Source: Tremella fuciformis
Lineage: Eukaryota > Basidiomycota > Tremellomycetes > Tremellales > Tremellaceae
Direction of reading: 5' to 3'
Assembly (NCBI GenBank): GCA_032768795.1
Contig: CP136491.1
Span: forward strand, 1,612,001 to 1,676,000
DNA length: 64,000 nt
Shown: positions 30,042 through 41,900 of the stretch, in pieces
Numbering within the stretch: the stretch's first letter is position 1
How the letters are laid out: every line of letters starts with the position of its first letter
The notes under the pieces: generated by a model
Databases searched by the model: none
What the model saw: only the letters and a program-made list of their open reading frames with translations
What the model was told of the DNA's origin: nothing
Program-made: the position numbers and the translations under genes

Positions 30042-33000
30042 ATGTCTACCGACGACGACCACCGTCTCCCCACCACCGTCTACCCCACTGTGCGTTCTCC
30101 CAACCGATGAGGGATGATGTAGACACGGCGACGACGCTGATGGACAGCACTACGACCTCGTCTTCAAGACCGACCTCCATGCGGCCCAGCCCTACTTCTC
30201 TGGCGAGGCCATCGTCCACCTGGACATCCTCGCCGATGTCGACGCCATCACCTTCAACCTGCACCGCGACCTGCGCATCACGCACCTCGCCCTCTCCTCG
30301 TCCGACCTCAAGTCCACCACCTCGGTCGCGCTCCCCCTGTCCTCCTTCACCTTCAACGAGGAGAAAGAGCGCGGCATCGTCTCCCTAGCCTCGCTCCCCG
30401 GGGGCGGCCTCAAGGCCGGCGCCAAGCACACCCGCCTCTGGGCGCGCTTCGAGAGCGAGCTGTCCGACAACATGGCGGGCTACTACCGCTCCTCTGGCGA
30501 TGTGGACGATGCCACCGGCAAGAAGCCCGTCTATGCCCTCACGCAGTTTGAGCCCACCGCCGCGCGCAAGGGGTTCCCGTGCTGGGACGAGCCGCTCGTC
30601 AAAAGCACATTTGCCATCAGCATGATTGCCCGAGAGGGCGAGACGGTCCTGAGCAATATGGGCGATGAGGGCAGTAAGCCCTGGAAGGGCTTGGCGAGCG
30701 CTTCGCCCGAATCGGCACTCAAGGACGGCTATGAGCTTGGTGCGATGCTGGGCGGCTCGCCGTCCTTCGGCAAGACCGAGGGCAAAACGGAGGGAAAGAC
30801 TGAGGGCAAGACGGAAGGCAAGACCGAGTCATTGGGCGACGCCAACTGGGTCATCACCAAGTTTGCGCCCACACCGAAGATGTCCACCTACCTCGTCGCT
30901 TTTGCCTGTGGAGAGTTCGCCTCTCTCCACTCGGAGCACAAGTCAGCTCTGACCGGCAAGACCATCCCCCTGCGCATCTTTGCCACGCCCAACCTCATCA
31001 AGCAGGCTCAGTTTGGTCTCGACATCAAGAAGTGGGCTCTGCCGGTGTACGAGGAGATCTTCGACATCCCATACGCGCTTCCCAAGCTCGATACGCTTGT
31101 CGCGCACGACTTTGATGCCGGTGCCATGGAGAATTGGGGTCTCATCACTGGCCGCACCACCGCTTACCTCTACGACCCAGAGAAGAGCTCTCTGTCCGCC
31201 AAGAAGCGTGTGGCCGATGTGCAGTGCCACGAGTGCGCACACATGTGGTTTGGCAACTTCTGCACGTGAGTCTTCCCTTGGCTCTCATCTAGCGACTGAC
31301 CGGAAGGATGAAATGGTGGGACAACCTCTGGCTCAACGAGTCTTTCGCCACATTCATGGGCGAGGTCATCATCGAGGACAGAATATGGCCAGAGTGGAAA
31401 GTGCGGTCTCAGTTCATCAAGGGTCACCTCGAGTCTGCCCTCTCCCTCGATGCCCAGAGATCGTCGCATCCCATCGAAGTGGAGTGCAAGGATGCCGGGG
31501 ACATCAACCAGATCTTCGACTCGATCTCATACGCCAAAGGCGCCTCGGTCCTACGCATGCTGTGTGCCGTCGTTGGGGAGAAGACATTCCTGAAGGGTGT
31601 GTCGAACTATCTCAAAAAGCACGCATACGGCAATGCCGTCACGAAAGACCTGTGGAACGGTATCACCGAGGCGTCCGGCCTGGATGTCGCCGCCATCATG
31701 GCCAACTGGGTTCTCAAAGTCGGATTCCCCGTCCTCACCGTTGAAGAGGCGGGCGAATCGTCGATCAAAGTCACGCAGAACCGGTTCCTCTCCACTGGCG
31801 ACGTTAAGGCTGAAGAGGACGAGACGGTCTGGTGGGTCCCCTTGGAGGTGAAGACGGTCAACCCGAACGGCGAGTCCAAGACGTACCATGACCTCAACCT
31901 TGATCAGCGATCTCAGACCTTTGATGTCGGCTCGACCGAGGTGTTCAAGCTGAACGCCGAGACTATCGGTGTGTATCGTGTCAAGTACTCTCCAGAACGC
32001 CTCACAAAGCTCGGTGAGCAGGCCGACAAGTTCTCGGTCGAGGACCGCGTCGGTCTCGTGTCGGATGCTACGACTCTCGCGCGCGCTGGTTACGCCAAAA
32101 CCTCAGGATCGCTGAACCTCATTCAGGCTCTCGGCAAGACCGAGACCGAATACCTCCCATGGTCCCTCATCGGTGCCGCCCTCACCAAGATGGGTGATGC
32201 ATGGTGGGAGCAGCCCGAGAGCGTACAGTCCGCCATCAAGAAGCTTCGCGTTTCGCTTTTCAAGCCTCTTGTCAAGAAGCTCACTTTCGACGTTGGCGCC
32301 GATGACGCCCCGGACGTCAAAGAGCTGCGAGAGCTCGCCGTCGGTCAGGCGGCGATCGGTGAAGACCCCGAGGTCCTGGCCGAGATCAAGAAGCGCTTCG
32401 CTCCTTTCTTGGCCAACAACGACGATTCGCAGATCCCGCCTGATCTTCAGCGCTCGATCTTTGCCAACAGCGTTCGACATGGCGGCAAGGAAGAGTTTGA
32501 GAAGATCCTCGAGGTGTACGACCGCCCGCCGAACCCGAGCACCAAGGTCGACGCTATGTATGCCATGTGCGCGACGAGAGATGAGGCGTTGCTGGAGCGG
32601 GTATTCAAGATGATGAAGGATGGCAGTGTCAAAGACCAGGACATCTACATTTACTTCGTGGGCTATCTTCGACGCCTGATCGGGACCAGCAGCTGACGAA
32701 CAGTTCGCGCTGAGTGGGAATGTCAAGTCTCGTCGCTTGATCAGACACTACTTCCTCGACAACTACGTTGAGCTCACCAAGCGCTTCAGCGAGGGCTACG
32801 GTCTTACGTACTGTAAGTCTGGCTTGCCGGTAGCCTCGAGCAAGCGCTGATGATATTCAGTGGTCAAAGGAGCCTTTGCATGGCTGTCGTCGTATGAAGA
32901 CCTCGAGTCTGCGCGCAAATTCTTTGCATCGAAAGATACCCGCAAGTACAAGCTCGCAGCTTCGCAAGCTTGCGACAGCATCCAGGCTGCTGCCGACTGG

Positions 33001-33106
33001 CTCGACAGGGACAGCAAGGATGTCGAGGAAGTGAGTCTTGATCAGCTAACGGGTAAAAACCATGTGCTGACACCCCCAGTGGTTCAAGACAAATGGTTAC
33101 TTGTGA
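30042..33106 (+). CDS. APE2: M1-family zinc aminopeptidase (APE2/AAP1, puromycin-sensitive type)
   Basis: Removes N-terminal residues from peptides. Exon 1 from ATG 30042 (MSTDDDHRLPTTVYPT) splices at GTGCGT (about 30090) to HYDLVFKTDL. The N-terminal beta domain includes ALTQFEPTAARKGFPCWDEP. The catalytic domain has GAMENWG (about 31120) and HECAHMWFGNFCT, the HExxH zinc site at 31228-31242. An intron then leads to WWDNLWLNESFATFMG with the third zinc ligand Glu. The C-terminal helical domain continues to about 32.7 kb; introns with donors GTGGGC (about 32650), GTAAGT (about 32813) and GTGAGT (about 33030) lead to the end WFKTNGYL. The length, about 900 residues, is usual. Odd feature: five perfect Gly-Lys-Thr-Glu repeats (30769-30828) in the N-terminal domain. 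Confidence 0.93.
30769..30828 (+). repeat. 12-bp coding tandem repeat, five copies (Gly-Lys-Thr-Glu)
   Basis: Each unit codes for Gly-Lys-Thr-Glu, with silent variation between copies (GGC AAG ACC GAG, GGC AAA ACG GAG and similar). The repeat sits in a loop before the conserved ANWVITKFAPTPKMSTYLVA strand of the aminopeptidase. Confidence 0.95.
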
Positions 33107-33264
33107 GACGAGTAGCATTAGCAGAGTTGGCCAGGGCGGTGACGACAATTCATGCATTGGCTCTCTCGACCACTCTACGTTGACGACCAATGGAATGGAA
33201 TCTACCTTTTTCTCTTCTGCTCTCTTGTACAACACAACTACAACGCGCAGTCTATGCGACAGGC

Positions 33265-34116
33265 TCACTTGAATAGTTTCTTAAGCTTGTTCTTGACACT
33301 ACGACGCTTAGCGGGGACGGTCACCGGCGGTGCCACAACAGGCGGTGCCGCTACAGGCTGCACGATTCTGGCACAGACTGTCGCCATCCACCTATCCGCC
33401 CCATCCAGCTGCATGAGCGTCGTGCCGTCCACCACTGGCTTCGCGCACTGTCGGACCTTCCGGTGGCTGCGTCGTTGACCGTACGGCGCCACGAGGCACT
33501 CGTGATTCATGTCCCACCAGATATTATTATACGCCGGCGAGGCAAAGTCGTATTCGGCCGCGGAGAGGATGATCGCGGGTGTGGTCTGCGTTCCTTTATG
33601 CAGCAGCCAGATACTACCCCTCGTCTCGGTCCCTCTGGATCCTTCGGCCCCTTCTGACCCTCCTGCTCCTTCTGCTCCTGCAGTCCCTTGCTGGCCTTCG
33701 GCACCTTGGGTCCCTTCGGGACCTTCGGACAGACACCGGATCGCATCGGGCGGGTTGACGTCGTAATAACCGTCCCAGTACATGCGGTACAGATACTCCA
33801 TTGCCTGTAACTGTACGGCCAGATGGGAGCGCGGGTCCACGGCGCCCAGCAAGCGGGCGTCTTCTATCTGCTCGACAAGGTCGTCGTCTGCCGGCGCCGC
33901 GTGCACAGCGGTGGTCGAGCTGTCAATCGAGAGGGTCGCACCCGAGCTTGTGATGCTCGTGTCGAAGGAACTGAGGCTGGCGTAGCTGCGGTTCACCCGG
34001 CCGTGTAGCGCGTTGTACAAGCCGAACTTGGCATTGTCGTCGCAGGTATGGGATTTGCGCCGGCTGTTGCCTCGCAAGAAGGACGGGACCAGGCGGCTGA
34101 CAGAGACTAGGGGCAT
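33265..34116 (-). CDS. Hypothetical protein with an internal collagen-like Gly-x-y tract
   Basis: The start chosen is the first in-frame ATG (34116, MPLVSVSRLVPSFLRG); the frame is open further upstream without ATG, so an extra 5' exon is possible. The N-terminal part is basic and Ser-rich. A middle helical segment holds DDDLVEQIEDARLLGAVD and QAMEYLYRMYWDGYYDVNPP. Then comes a run of about eleven Gly-x-y triplets (DNA about 33625-33731), rich in Glu, Gln, Ala and Ser. After it, a conserved-looking part contains SIWLLHKGTQTTPAIILSAAEYDF and a Trp/Asn-rich WWDMNHECLVAPYG. The C-terminus is a basic KNKLKKLFK. There is no signal peptide, so it is probably intracellular. Family unknown. Confidence 0.65.
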   Translation of the reverse strand: MPLVSVSRLVPSFLRGNSRRKSHTCDDNAKFGLYNALHGRVNRSYASLSSFDTSITSSGATLSIDSSTTAVHAAPADDDLVEQIEDARLLGAVDPRSHLAVQLQAMEYLYRMYWDGYYDVNPPDAIRCLSEGPEGTQGAEGQQGTAGAEGAGGSEGAEGSRGTETRGSIWLLHKGTQTTPAIILSAAEYDFASPAYNNIWWDMNHECLVAPYGQRRSHRKVRQCAKPVVDGTTLMQLDGADRWMATVCARIVQPVAAPPVVAPPVTVPAKRRSVKNKLKKLFK

Positions 34117-35131
34117 AGCTCTCGGTACTGAAGCGAGCTGGCTGATCGGCGGCGTGAGAGTCGTTGTAGAGGTCGAGAACGCGAGCAAAGCTCCCTGGTC
34201 TGATCAGGCCATCTCTTGGGTACGCGTCGCGGAGCCAGAGACACCTGTGGGGACTGCGGCTGTCTCTGGGGCATGACGCGGGTACTGAGACATGCTCAGC
34301 CCAAAGAGGTACTTGGGTGTTCACCTACGGGCGAGGTGGAGCAGGGGGTTCATTCGCCCTTCAGCAGACCCGTATGTATGACCAGACGGTCTCACTTGTC
34401 GTCGGCACCGTCACGCTCGTCGTGTCACGTCGAGCACGTCTGGATACATACATCCAGAGTGAGTGCCACATTGAGAAGTGCCACATTCCCGTGGGGGAGC
34501 CCTGAGGACACGAGCCCAGAGAAACTTTGACCTGCTCTCCAACTCCCAATCGTTTCAACATCTTGCTTCTGGCAAAGAACCAAGAATCAACAACGGTCGG
34601 CACAGCGGGCTGGCGGGCTGGGAACCATGTCGCCAGCCGAGACCGACGCCGCCCGTCAACGCCAGCGTCGCAGGTGATCCCTTGTGCGCCCACTACGCGG
34701 TGAGTCCCATCCCCGTCCCACGTCCGTCTCACCTCCCGTTCCCTTCTCCCATCGCTTCGCACTCGCCTTCTCTCATACGGTGAAGCGGCCATGACGATCG
34801 TATATTGTCGCCCCAGTCCTACTGGCCTCTATCTCGCCTCGGCGGGGGACGCCCTGAGGATTGACACGCACTACAGCCAATTGTTGCCCTCTGAGCCCGC
34901 ACCGTTCACCGTTCCCCACGCCCCTCTTTTGATCCCAGTCCAGACGTCTGGCGTCTGACCTCTGGCCTTTGACGTCGGCCGACGATTCGCTGGCACTTCG
35001 GCCTCGCGGCCACCGATCTCAGCAGAAGAGAGGACGCGCTTCTTGCCCGCGTGGGTGGAACGACGACGCAACCTCGCTTCGCGGTGCGCTTGGCGCCTCC
35101 TTTCTGCGCGCATATGCGACAGAGGCGGTCG
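34117..35131. other. Region between the collagen-like gene and PLC1
   Basis: About 1 kb upstream of both neighbours. A short frame from ATG 34627 (MSPAETDAARQRQRR) ends at a GTGATC donor and could be a small 5' exon of PLC1, but no onward join was found. Nothing else is supported. Confidence 0.35.
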
Positions 35132-38100
35132 GATGCCTTCGCAGCTGGCAGAGTCGCGAAGCTTGCCAGGCTCACACGCTTTCTCGCCGTGTCCGATGAA
35201 GGGAGTGACCCGGCAAGGCGCATCCGCTGACCATGTAGGTGGAGTACCAGGAAGCCCGCCCTTCATCAGCCCCAAGCAGGATAAGAGTGAGTCCCAGCCC
35301 ATCCCTCATCCCATCCCACGCCATTATCCCACTCCAATGCTCCTTATCCGAAACACCCAACACGACCACCATCCCACCCGCCCAGTGATGACAAGTACAT
35401 CCATGCTAAGACAGACCCTTCGGGGCGTGAAGTCAGTCATGTATCTAAGAACGGCTATCTGAGGGCACACACACCATTCCACTCCATCATCATCATCTCT
35501 GCCATTCCCATGCCGATGCCTGGCATCCCCAGGCACCACATCACTTGCTGTGCTCCGTGCCAAGCCCCTTCGAACGGCGCTGACACGTTGCAGGTGGCCA
35601 AAGAAGCTAAAGGCGTCATCGCCCCTTTGGCGCCGACGCCAGCGCAAACGACCTCACTCACACAGCTCGTCTGACTTAAAAGTCGACCTGGACCCCGCCG
35701 CTTCCCCATGCGACGCTGTCATCCGAGTCGTCGAGAAGATGAGCGATTCCAGAGTCTCCGTCCATGATGTAGTCCACGTCAAAGACGACGACGAATCGGT
35801 CACGGTACGAGCGCCCGTTCCCAAGCAGCTCGAGCGCGGCGTGCCAATGCTCAAGATCTCGTCGAAGAAGCTCAAGCAGGTCGTCATCAGGTTGGACGAT
35901 GGCGAGATCTCATGGGCGGGCAAAGGACATGACGGTTAGTCGTGCCGCCTTCCAATCATTATGCATTATTGCTGATCATTAGTCCCCGTCAGCTCCATCC
36001 GGGAGCTGCGCACCGGCCAACCTCCCTTTGAGACGACTCAGTCGTCTCGCTGCATATCAGTCGTCTACGTCCGATCAGGACAATGGAAGGTGCTCCACAT
36101 GATCGCGCTCGAAGACGAGGTCTTCCGTCTTTGGGTCAACACCCTCCAGAAGCTCGTCTCTGAGACGTCGGACCGTCTGGTCGCCCAGGTCACGCCTACC
36201 GACCCGGACCTGCTATGGATCCGCCAGCTCTGGCCCACCGGTGTCAAGACGATCGATATGACCAAGGCCGTCAGCCTGTGCAACCAGATCGGCCTCACGG
36301 TTCCAGACAGGCTGCGCGAAAGGAGGGTGAGCATTGTGTTTCCTCCCCGTTCCCACAATCCGTTGCTCATTGATCAGACGCCACTCGATATCGATGCCTT
36401 CCGTACGCTAATCAGGGCCGCCCAAACCCGGCCGGAACTCGTCGCCCTGCATGCAATGCTCGCTCGCGATGGCAAACTGGGCCGTCACGAAGTTGACACA
36501 TTCCTCATCGGCACTCAGCGTGTCAATCCTTCTGGCGTGTTTGACAAATTTGCTCAGGACGATGTATGGAGCGTCGAGTCTTTGTCCAACTACCTCGCTT
36601 CGCCCGAAGGCAAGCAGAAACCGGCAGTCGACTTGACGCATCCTTTGTCACATTACTTCATCGCCAGTTCCCACAATACATATCTCGTTGGAGAGCAATG
36701 GCGAGGTGAGAGTACAGTCGAGGGCTACATCCGGGTGCTCTTGGCGGGATGCAGGAGTGTAGAGAGTGAGCTGCATAGCGGGCGTTGCGACTCAGCTAAC
36801 TTGCAGTCGATATTCACGATGGAGACACCGAGCCAGTGGCCTATCATCGCATTACCCTGACTTCGAGTGTTCTCGTTCGAGACATCTGCCAAGCTATCAA
36901 TCGCTATGCATTTGTCGCATCCCCGCTTCCGATCATCATCTCGGCCGAGATACACTGCAACGTCCAGCAACAGGATATACTTGTCACTATCCTCCGAGAG
37001 GAGTTTGGGGACAAGTTGGTCGACGTGCCCATCGATGAGCGGGACGATGTGCTGCCCTCACCTGCGGAGTTGCAAAACCGTATCATGTTCAAGGCCAAGC
37101 TGAAAAAGCTGTCCATCGATACTATGCCTTCGTCAACTTCCCCTCGAGAGCTATCGTACAGCTCCCTTCCGACGCCCATCACTGGCTCGAGCATTGCCAC
37201 TGCATACACGGGCGCCACCGACTCGACGACCACCGACACCGATTCCCCTTTCAGCTTCGAGAAGCTGAGGCGCCGTCTGAGCAGTGCCTCGAGCAACACT
37301 GCCGAAAGGCCAAAGCCGCCTGCGGCCTCACCTGCCCTCGCCGGCATTCTCGTGTACACAGCCGGTGTCAAGTATCAAGGCTTCTCCAAACTAGTCACGT
37401 ACCAGGCTCGCGAGCAGTTCTCGGTGTCTGAGAAGACTGGCGACAAGATCCTACGCGATCCCGAGACCCGTGCCGACTGGATCAAGCATAACATGACGCA
37501 CATCTCGCGGGTGTATCCCAAAGCCATCCGTATGCTCAGTAGCAACTACGACCCTGTCCCGTTCTGGGAGGCGGGTTGTCAACTGGTAGCTCTCAATTGG
37601 CAGACTATCGATGCGCCCTCTATAATGAACCACGCCCTCTTTGCCGACACCAGTGGGTTCGTGCTCAAACCCCCTGCGTTGCGGCACAAGGTCGTCGAGG
37701 TTCCCGCGGCGTACCATATCCGCGTACAGGTCATCTCCGCTCAACGACTACCAGCCCAAGACCTCTACGTCGAGGCAATCGTCGGGGAACAGACCAAGAG
37801 GACTTCGAGAGTGGATGGCATGGCACTCAACCCTGCTTGGAACGAGACGATGGAATTTTGTCTCCACACCACCGCATCCATGCTCGACCTCAGCTTCCTA
37901 CAGCTCGAGCTCAAGAACAAGACGCAGGGTCTCGTAGCGCGCTGGGGAAAACCCGTCTCGCGCGCGCCGCGAGGGTACCACTACCTTCCGCTGTACGACG
38001 GTCTCTTCAGCCGGTACGTCTTTGCGACGCTCTTTGTGCGCATCGACGTCTCAGTCACCGATCTGCCCGCCGGCTCGCCCGCGCTCTCGCCCCCGCTCAG

Positions 38101-38194
38101 CGCGCCTTCCGTCACTTCGTCTCTCTCGCCAAAGAACCTGCTGGCCAGGCGCCACTCTGGCCGGCTGCACCACACGCACCATCAATCAGTGTAA
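35132..38194 (+). CDS. PLC1: Phosphoinositide-specific phospholipase C
   Basis: Hydrolyses phosphatidylinositol 4,5-bisphosphate to inositol trisphosphate and diacylglycerol at the membrane. The 5' end is uncertain: an exon from ATG 35132 (MPSQLAESRS) with donor GTGAGT at about 35287 is my best guess, joining near 35682. The PH-like region follows (MLKISSKKLKQVVIRLDDGE, then WKVLHMIALEDEVFRLWVNTL), then degenerate EF hands. The X box has HYFIASSHNTYLVGEQWRG with the catalytic His-Asn, and after an intron at about 36764-36807 SVEIDIHDGDTEPVVYHR and IIISAEIHCNVQQQ, keeping the Glu, Asp, His and Glu of the active site. The Y box includes GVKYQGFSKL and RVYPKAIRMLSSNYDPVPFW. A C2 domain follows (YHIRVQVISAQRLPAQD). 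The stop is at 38194. Confidence 0.88.
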
Positions 38195-38364
38195 CGAGTT
38201 GTATCACCATCATCATCACTGCATTGTCCCCACATCTCATCTCATCGCATCATCCTTCCATCTGTATAATCAGCCCTGTCCTGTGCATTGCCCGTTGTAG
38301 CTGTAAGTAGACCTCAAGATGAAAGCAATGTGCATGTACAGCAGCACAAAGATGCAGATGTGAC

Positions 38365-38706
38365 CTACCATCTCGATGACTTGCCTCTCGCTACTCCGCC
38401 CAAAGACTCGCACACCCCACTTCGACCCACCAGGGGAATCCCGCGGCACGCCTCGAACCACTCGACGCCCAGGGTGTCCAGCTCGGCCCGTATCAAAGGC
38501 CAGAAGGACGAGACGAGCAAGAGGCAGACGACGAAGACGACGAGCAGGGTGACGGGGGAGGCCATGAACCCCGGTGAGCCGGGCGCTTGGTCGAAGTGCA
38601 CCGGTCGTTGTCTGGGACCGGTACGAGGTGCTGGCTCATTTGGGCGCGGCGGGAGGGGGACGGCGCTCTGCGTCTTGTTGGGTACGCGTTGGCGTATGTC
38701 GGACAT
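38365..38706 (-). CDS. Small single-pass membrane protein, 113 aa, hypothetical
   Basis: From ATG 38706 (MSDIRQRVP) to a stop at 38365. Residues 1-48 are Pro/Arg-rich. A membrane helix follows, MASPVTLLVVFVVCLLLVSSF, then an amphipathic segment and a short tail. The shape, a polar N-terminus with one C-proximal helix, resembles small ER or tail-anchored proteins, but no family is recognised. Convergent with PLC1, about 170 bp apart. The frame is open upstream of 38706 without ATG, so a further 5' exon cannot be excluded. Confidence 0.5.
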   Translation of the reverse strand: MSDIRQRVPNKTQSAVPLPPRPNEPAPRTGPRQRPVHFDQAPGSPGFMASPVTLLVVFVVCLLLVSSFWPLIRAELDTLGVEWFEACRGIPLVGRSGVCESLGGVARGKSSRW

Positions 38707-38905
38707 TGCCTCTGGGTCTGCTCTCGCAGCGAAGCTAGCTGATGTGGGTTCATGGTGGTGATTATAGTGAGCAACGTCATGGTGAGTCACTCGGAACGAC
38801 TTCGGCCCATCTTTTCGCCTCGCATAGTGTGCTCACGCCAGAGATGCATATGATGAGTATGTCAAGCGAATGTCTACAGCGGGAGACACATCATGCACAC
38901 ACCAG

Positions 38906-41900
38906 CTACTTGTCATTCGCAGCCTTCATGGCGTCCGCCAGCATCCTGCTGCCTCCCTCTCTTCCCCTCCTCGCGCGATCACGGTCAATCTTCACCCTCT
39001 TAGCTGTCCCGGGCGATTCTTCGCGCACAGGCGCGCTTTCTTGCCTTGTCAGCGAGACGTCATGTCAGCGTTCTTGATTCCGACTCACCCTCAAGAGGCC
39101 GCTTGCGCTGCTCCGAGGATGGCGTGCCATCCTGCGGCGTATCAGACTTTGGCTCTCCAGACCGCGTCGATCGTCCGTTCGTTTCCTTCGGAGGGTCGTT
39201 CGAGCGAGGCGGCTCGGCTTGCCCAGACGAGACTGGTGCTATGCGTGACGCTAGCGACCCAGGAGCAGTGGATGCAGGCGCAGTCGCGCCCGGACGAGGT
39301 GGCAGCGATGCATGCCCTTTCAGGTTGACCTGTTCGTCAACATGCAGTCCACTGTTTAGAGCGGGGGCAACTCACATCGGGCGCTCCTCGAGTCCTCGGG
39401 GGCTCGACGATCCTATCGCCGTTCGCGCTGGGACCATTCTTAGTCTGCGCTGGGGGCGGGGCACTGGCTTTCGGTGTCGAATCCCGCTTGGGCGTCCTAT
39501 CCCTCTCCTGTGGGACAGGCGCACCGTTGCGGACCGGGCGAGATTCGCGCATGGGGGACATCCGCTGCGGTCGATCCCGCTCTCGCTCCCGCTCACGAGT
39601 CGGCTCACGCTCGTCTCGTCTGCGAGTATCACGATCGTCGCGCTCTCCCGGACGCCGTGGCGGATCATCTCGTCTCCTGTCACGATCGCGATCGCGTTCT
39701 CGTTCTCGGTCTCTGTGGCTATCTCGACCATCTCGTCCATCACGGTCACGATCCCGCCGATCCCTCTCTCGGTCTCTGTCGCGCTCATCGCGACGGTCTC
39801 GCCTAGGATCATCGTCCCTCTTCCTTTTGTGAGAGTCGGCATCCCTCTCCCTCTCCCTTTCGCGATCACGGTCGCGATGACCATCTCTGCCCTTATCTCG
39901 CTCCCTTTCGCGTTCCTTATCTCTTGTCCTTCGGTCTTCCCGGTCTTTGTCGTCACGGGAGGACCTCCGCGCGCTACGGTCCTCCGACGAAAGCCGATCC
40001 GCTCGGCCCTGCAACAGCTCTTCCTGTCGCTTCTTATCCCGGGCTTCGTCCGGTACATGTGCTGCTCGATCCGCCGGGGTCTCGCTTCGTCGCTGACCAG
40101 GCCCCGACGGCGGGCGCTGGCGATCCCTGTCTTCTCGCTCGCGTCGTTCCCGACGAGATCGCTCGCTGACCTTTGACTCGGCGCTAGGACTTCGTCGAGA
40201 AGACGGTGCAGGCGGCGCGGTTGGCGAAGCAGGTCGAGACCTTTCTCTCCGATTCCTGGAAACGGGCGTTGTGGTCGGGTTCGCAGCAGGGACGCCAGCA
40301 GCAGGACCCGCAGGCGGAGCCTTGGCAGGCGAAGTTGTTTGGCTGAGGGTGCCGAATTTGCGAGCACGTGCAGCCGCTCTTTCTTCGTCTACGGTCAGGC
40401 TTGTCGGAGGTGCCATTGCCCCGGCGACTGGCGTGCTCGCAGCTCCATTCTGACCCGGTCTCGGAGGCAAGGCATGCTTTGTTGGTCCGGTGGAGACAGC
40501 AGGTGAAGCTCGATTATCCGCTCCGTTGGCGTGCGGTGCGAGAGGTGCGACAGGCGCTGTCGGTTGAGTCGACGCTGATCTGGCGACTCGTGGAGCTGCT
40601 GGAGTAGCCGGCGAGTCTGTCGACTCCTTGGTCTCGCCAGCAGGCGGCGGTGTTGGCGGTCGCTCAGTAGCGACGGCAGGCGGTGCTGAGCCTGAGCGTT
40701 CTTCCTTGACTTTGCCAGCGGGGCCTTTGGCTCGGGCTTCTTCCAATTTGCGTCGAAGCTCCTTTGGGTCTGACGTCGAGATTGCAGCAGACGGGGCGGA
40801 CGGGGCGGCAGGATCGGCGGTGTCTGGAGCGGCAGGAGCAGGTGATGCGGCGGCCGATTCGGCCTTCCTGGACGCGCTAGGCGTGCCCGGTCCGGGTGTA
40901 CTAGCACTGCGTCCCTTACCGTTGGTAGAAGGAGGCGGAGCGAGTTTGGCACCACTTGGGGAGAATTTAGCCGCTTGGACGTAGTGCTTGTTGTTCTTCC
41001 GTGTCTTGAGAGACCGGAGGTATGACCCGGTGGAGAGTTTCATGTCCGGCGTGATGGGGCCGTTCTTCTCCGCAAGTAGGTCTGCCACGGCATTCTCAAC
41101 AGACTTGCCGTGCCGGTCGACCATTGGGAAAGACGGGAGGACTTGAAGTGCGACGGTGGTTGCGTTGTGCATATGCATGTAGTCGGTCTCTGACCAACAA
41201 GAAACCAGGGCCTTCCCGTCAGCGATACACCGAGATGCAGAAACGGGGCTCACATGGCAGAGCGCGCCGTGGAACTTTAAGTAAAGATTGCGGAAGCTGT
41301 TCCACGGTAACAACTTGAGATCTTCGCCTTGTCGCGCTTTGTACAACATGCCAGGCAGCGTCTTGGACGGTTTGTCTTCGATTTGCTTGTCGGTCTGGCC
41401 CAGGGCCTCTCGCTTATAGGTCGCCTCGTCCGCGTGCCAGGCATCAAGGTCGGCCAAAATACGTCGCAGGCATCGTCCTAGATTCCGTGCCTCACTTTCG
41501 GTACAAGAGAAAATGCAAGCAGCGAGTTGATCATTGAAGAACTGCGAGGTCAGTCTGGTGCAACCAGTCTAGAATGCTGACTGACATTGCTATAGGCAAA
41601 GACAGTGGAGAAACCGACTGTCCCAAGATCATGCGCCAGACGAATGAACTTGGCGACAAAGACAGCATCGGATGGAGTGAGCAGAGCGCGCGGGTAAAAA
41701 CAGTATTGATGCAGCTGGATGCTAAGCAGCTTTTGCAAGTTCTTCTCGACAATGGCTAGATATGAGCATAATTGTACGGTCATGATGAAACGAGACTTGC
41801 CCTTCCCGAACCACTTTGAACTCTCCGATCGCAATCGGCGTCGTATAGGCCCATTGACCAACGCTTGCTGCGCATCCCGCTCCGCTGACAAGGTGTCGAT

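Noticed and set aside
39046..40176. Plus-strand frame of 376 codons, Ser/Val/Ile/Arg-rich
   Set aside because: It lies antisense to the THO2 tail and results from the repeated Arg-Asp/Glu codons on the other strand; no domain and no splice context.
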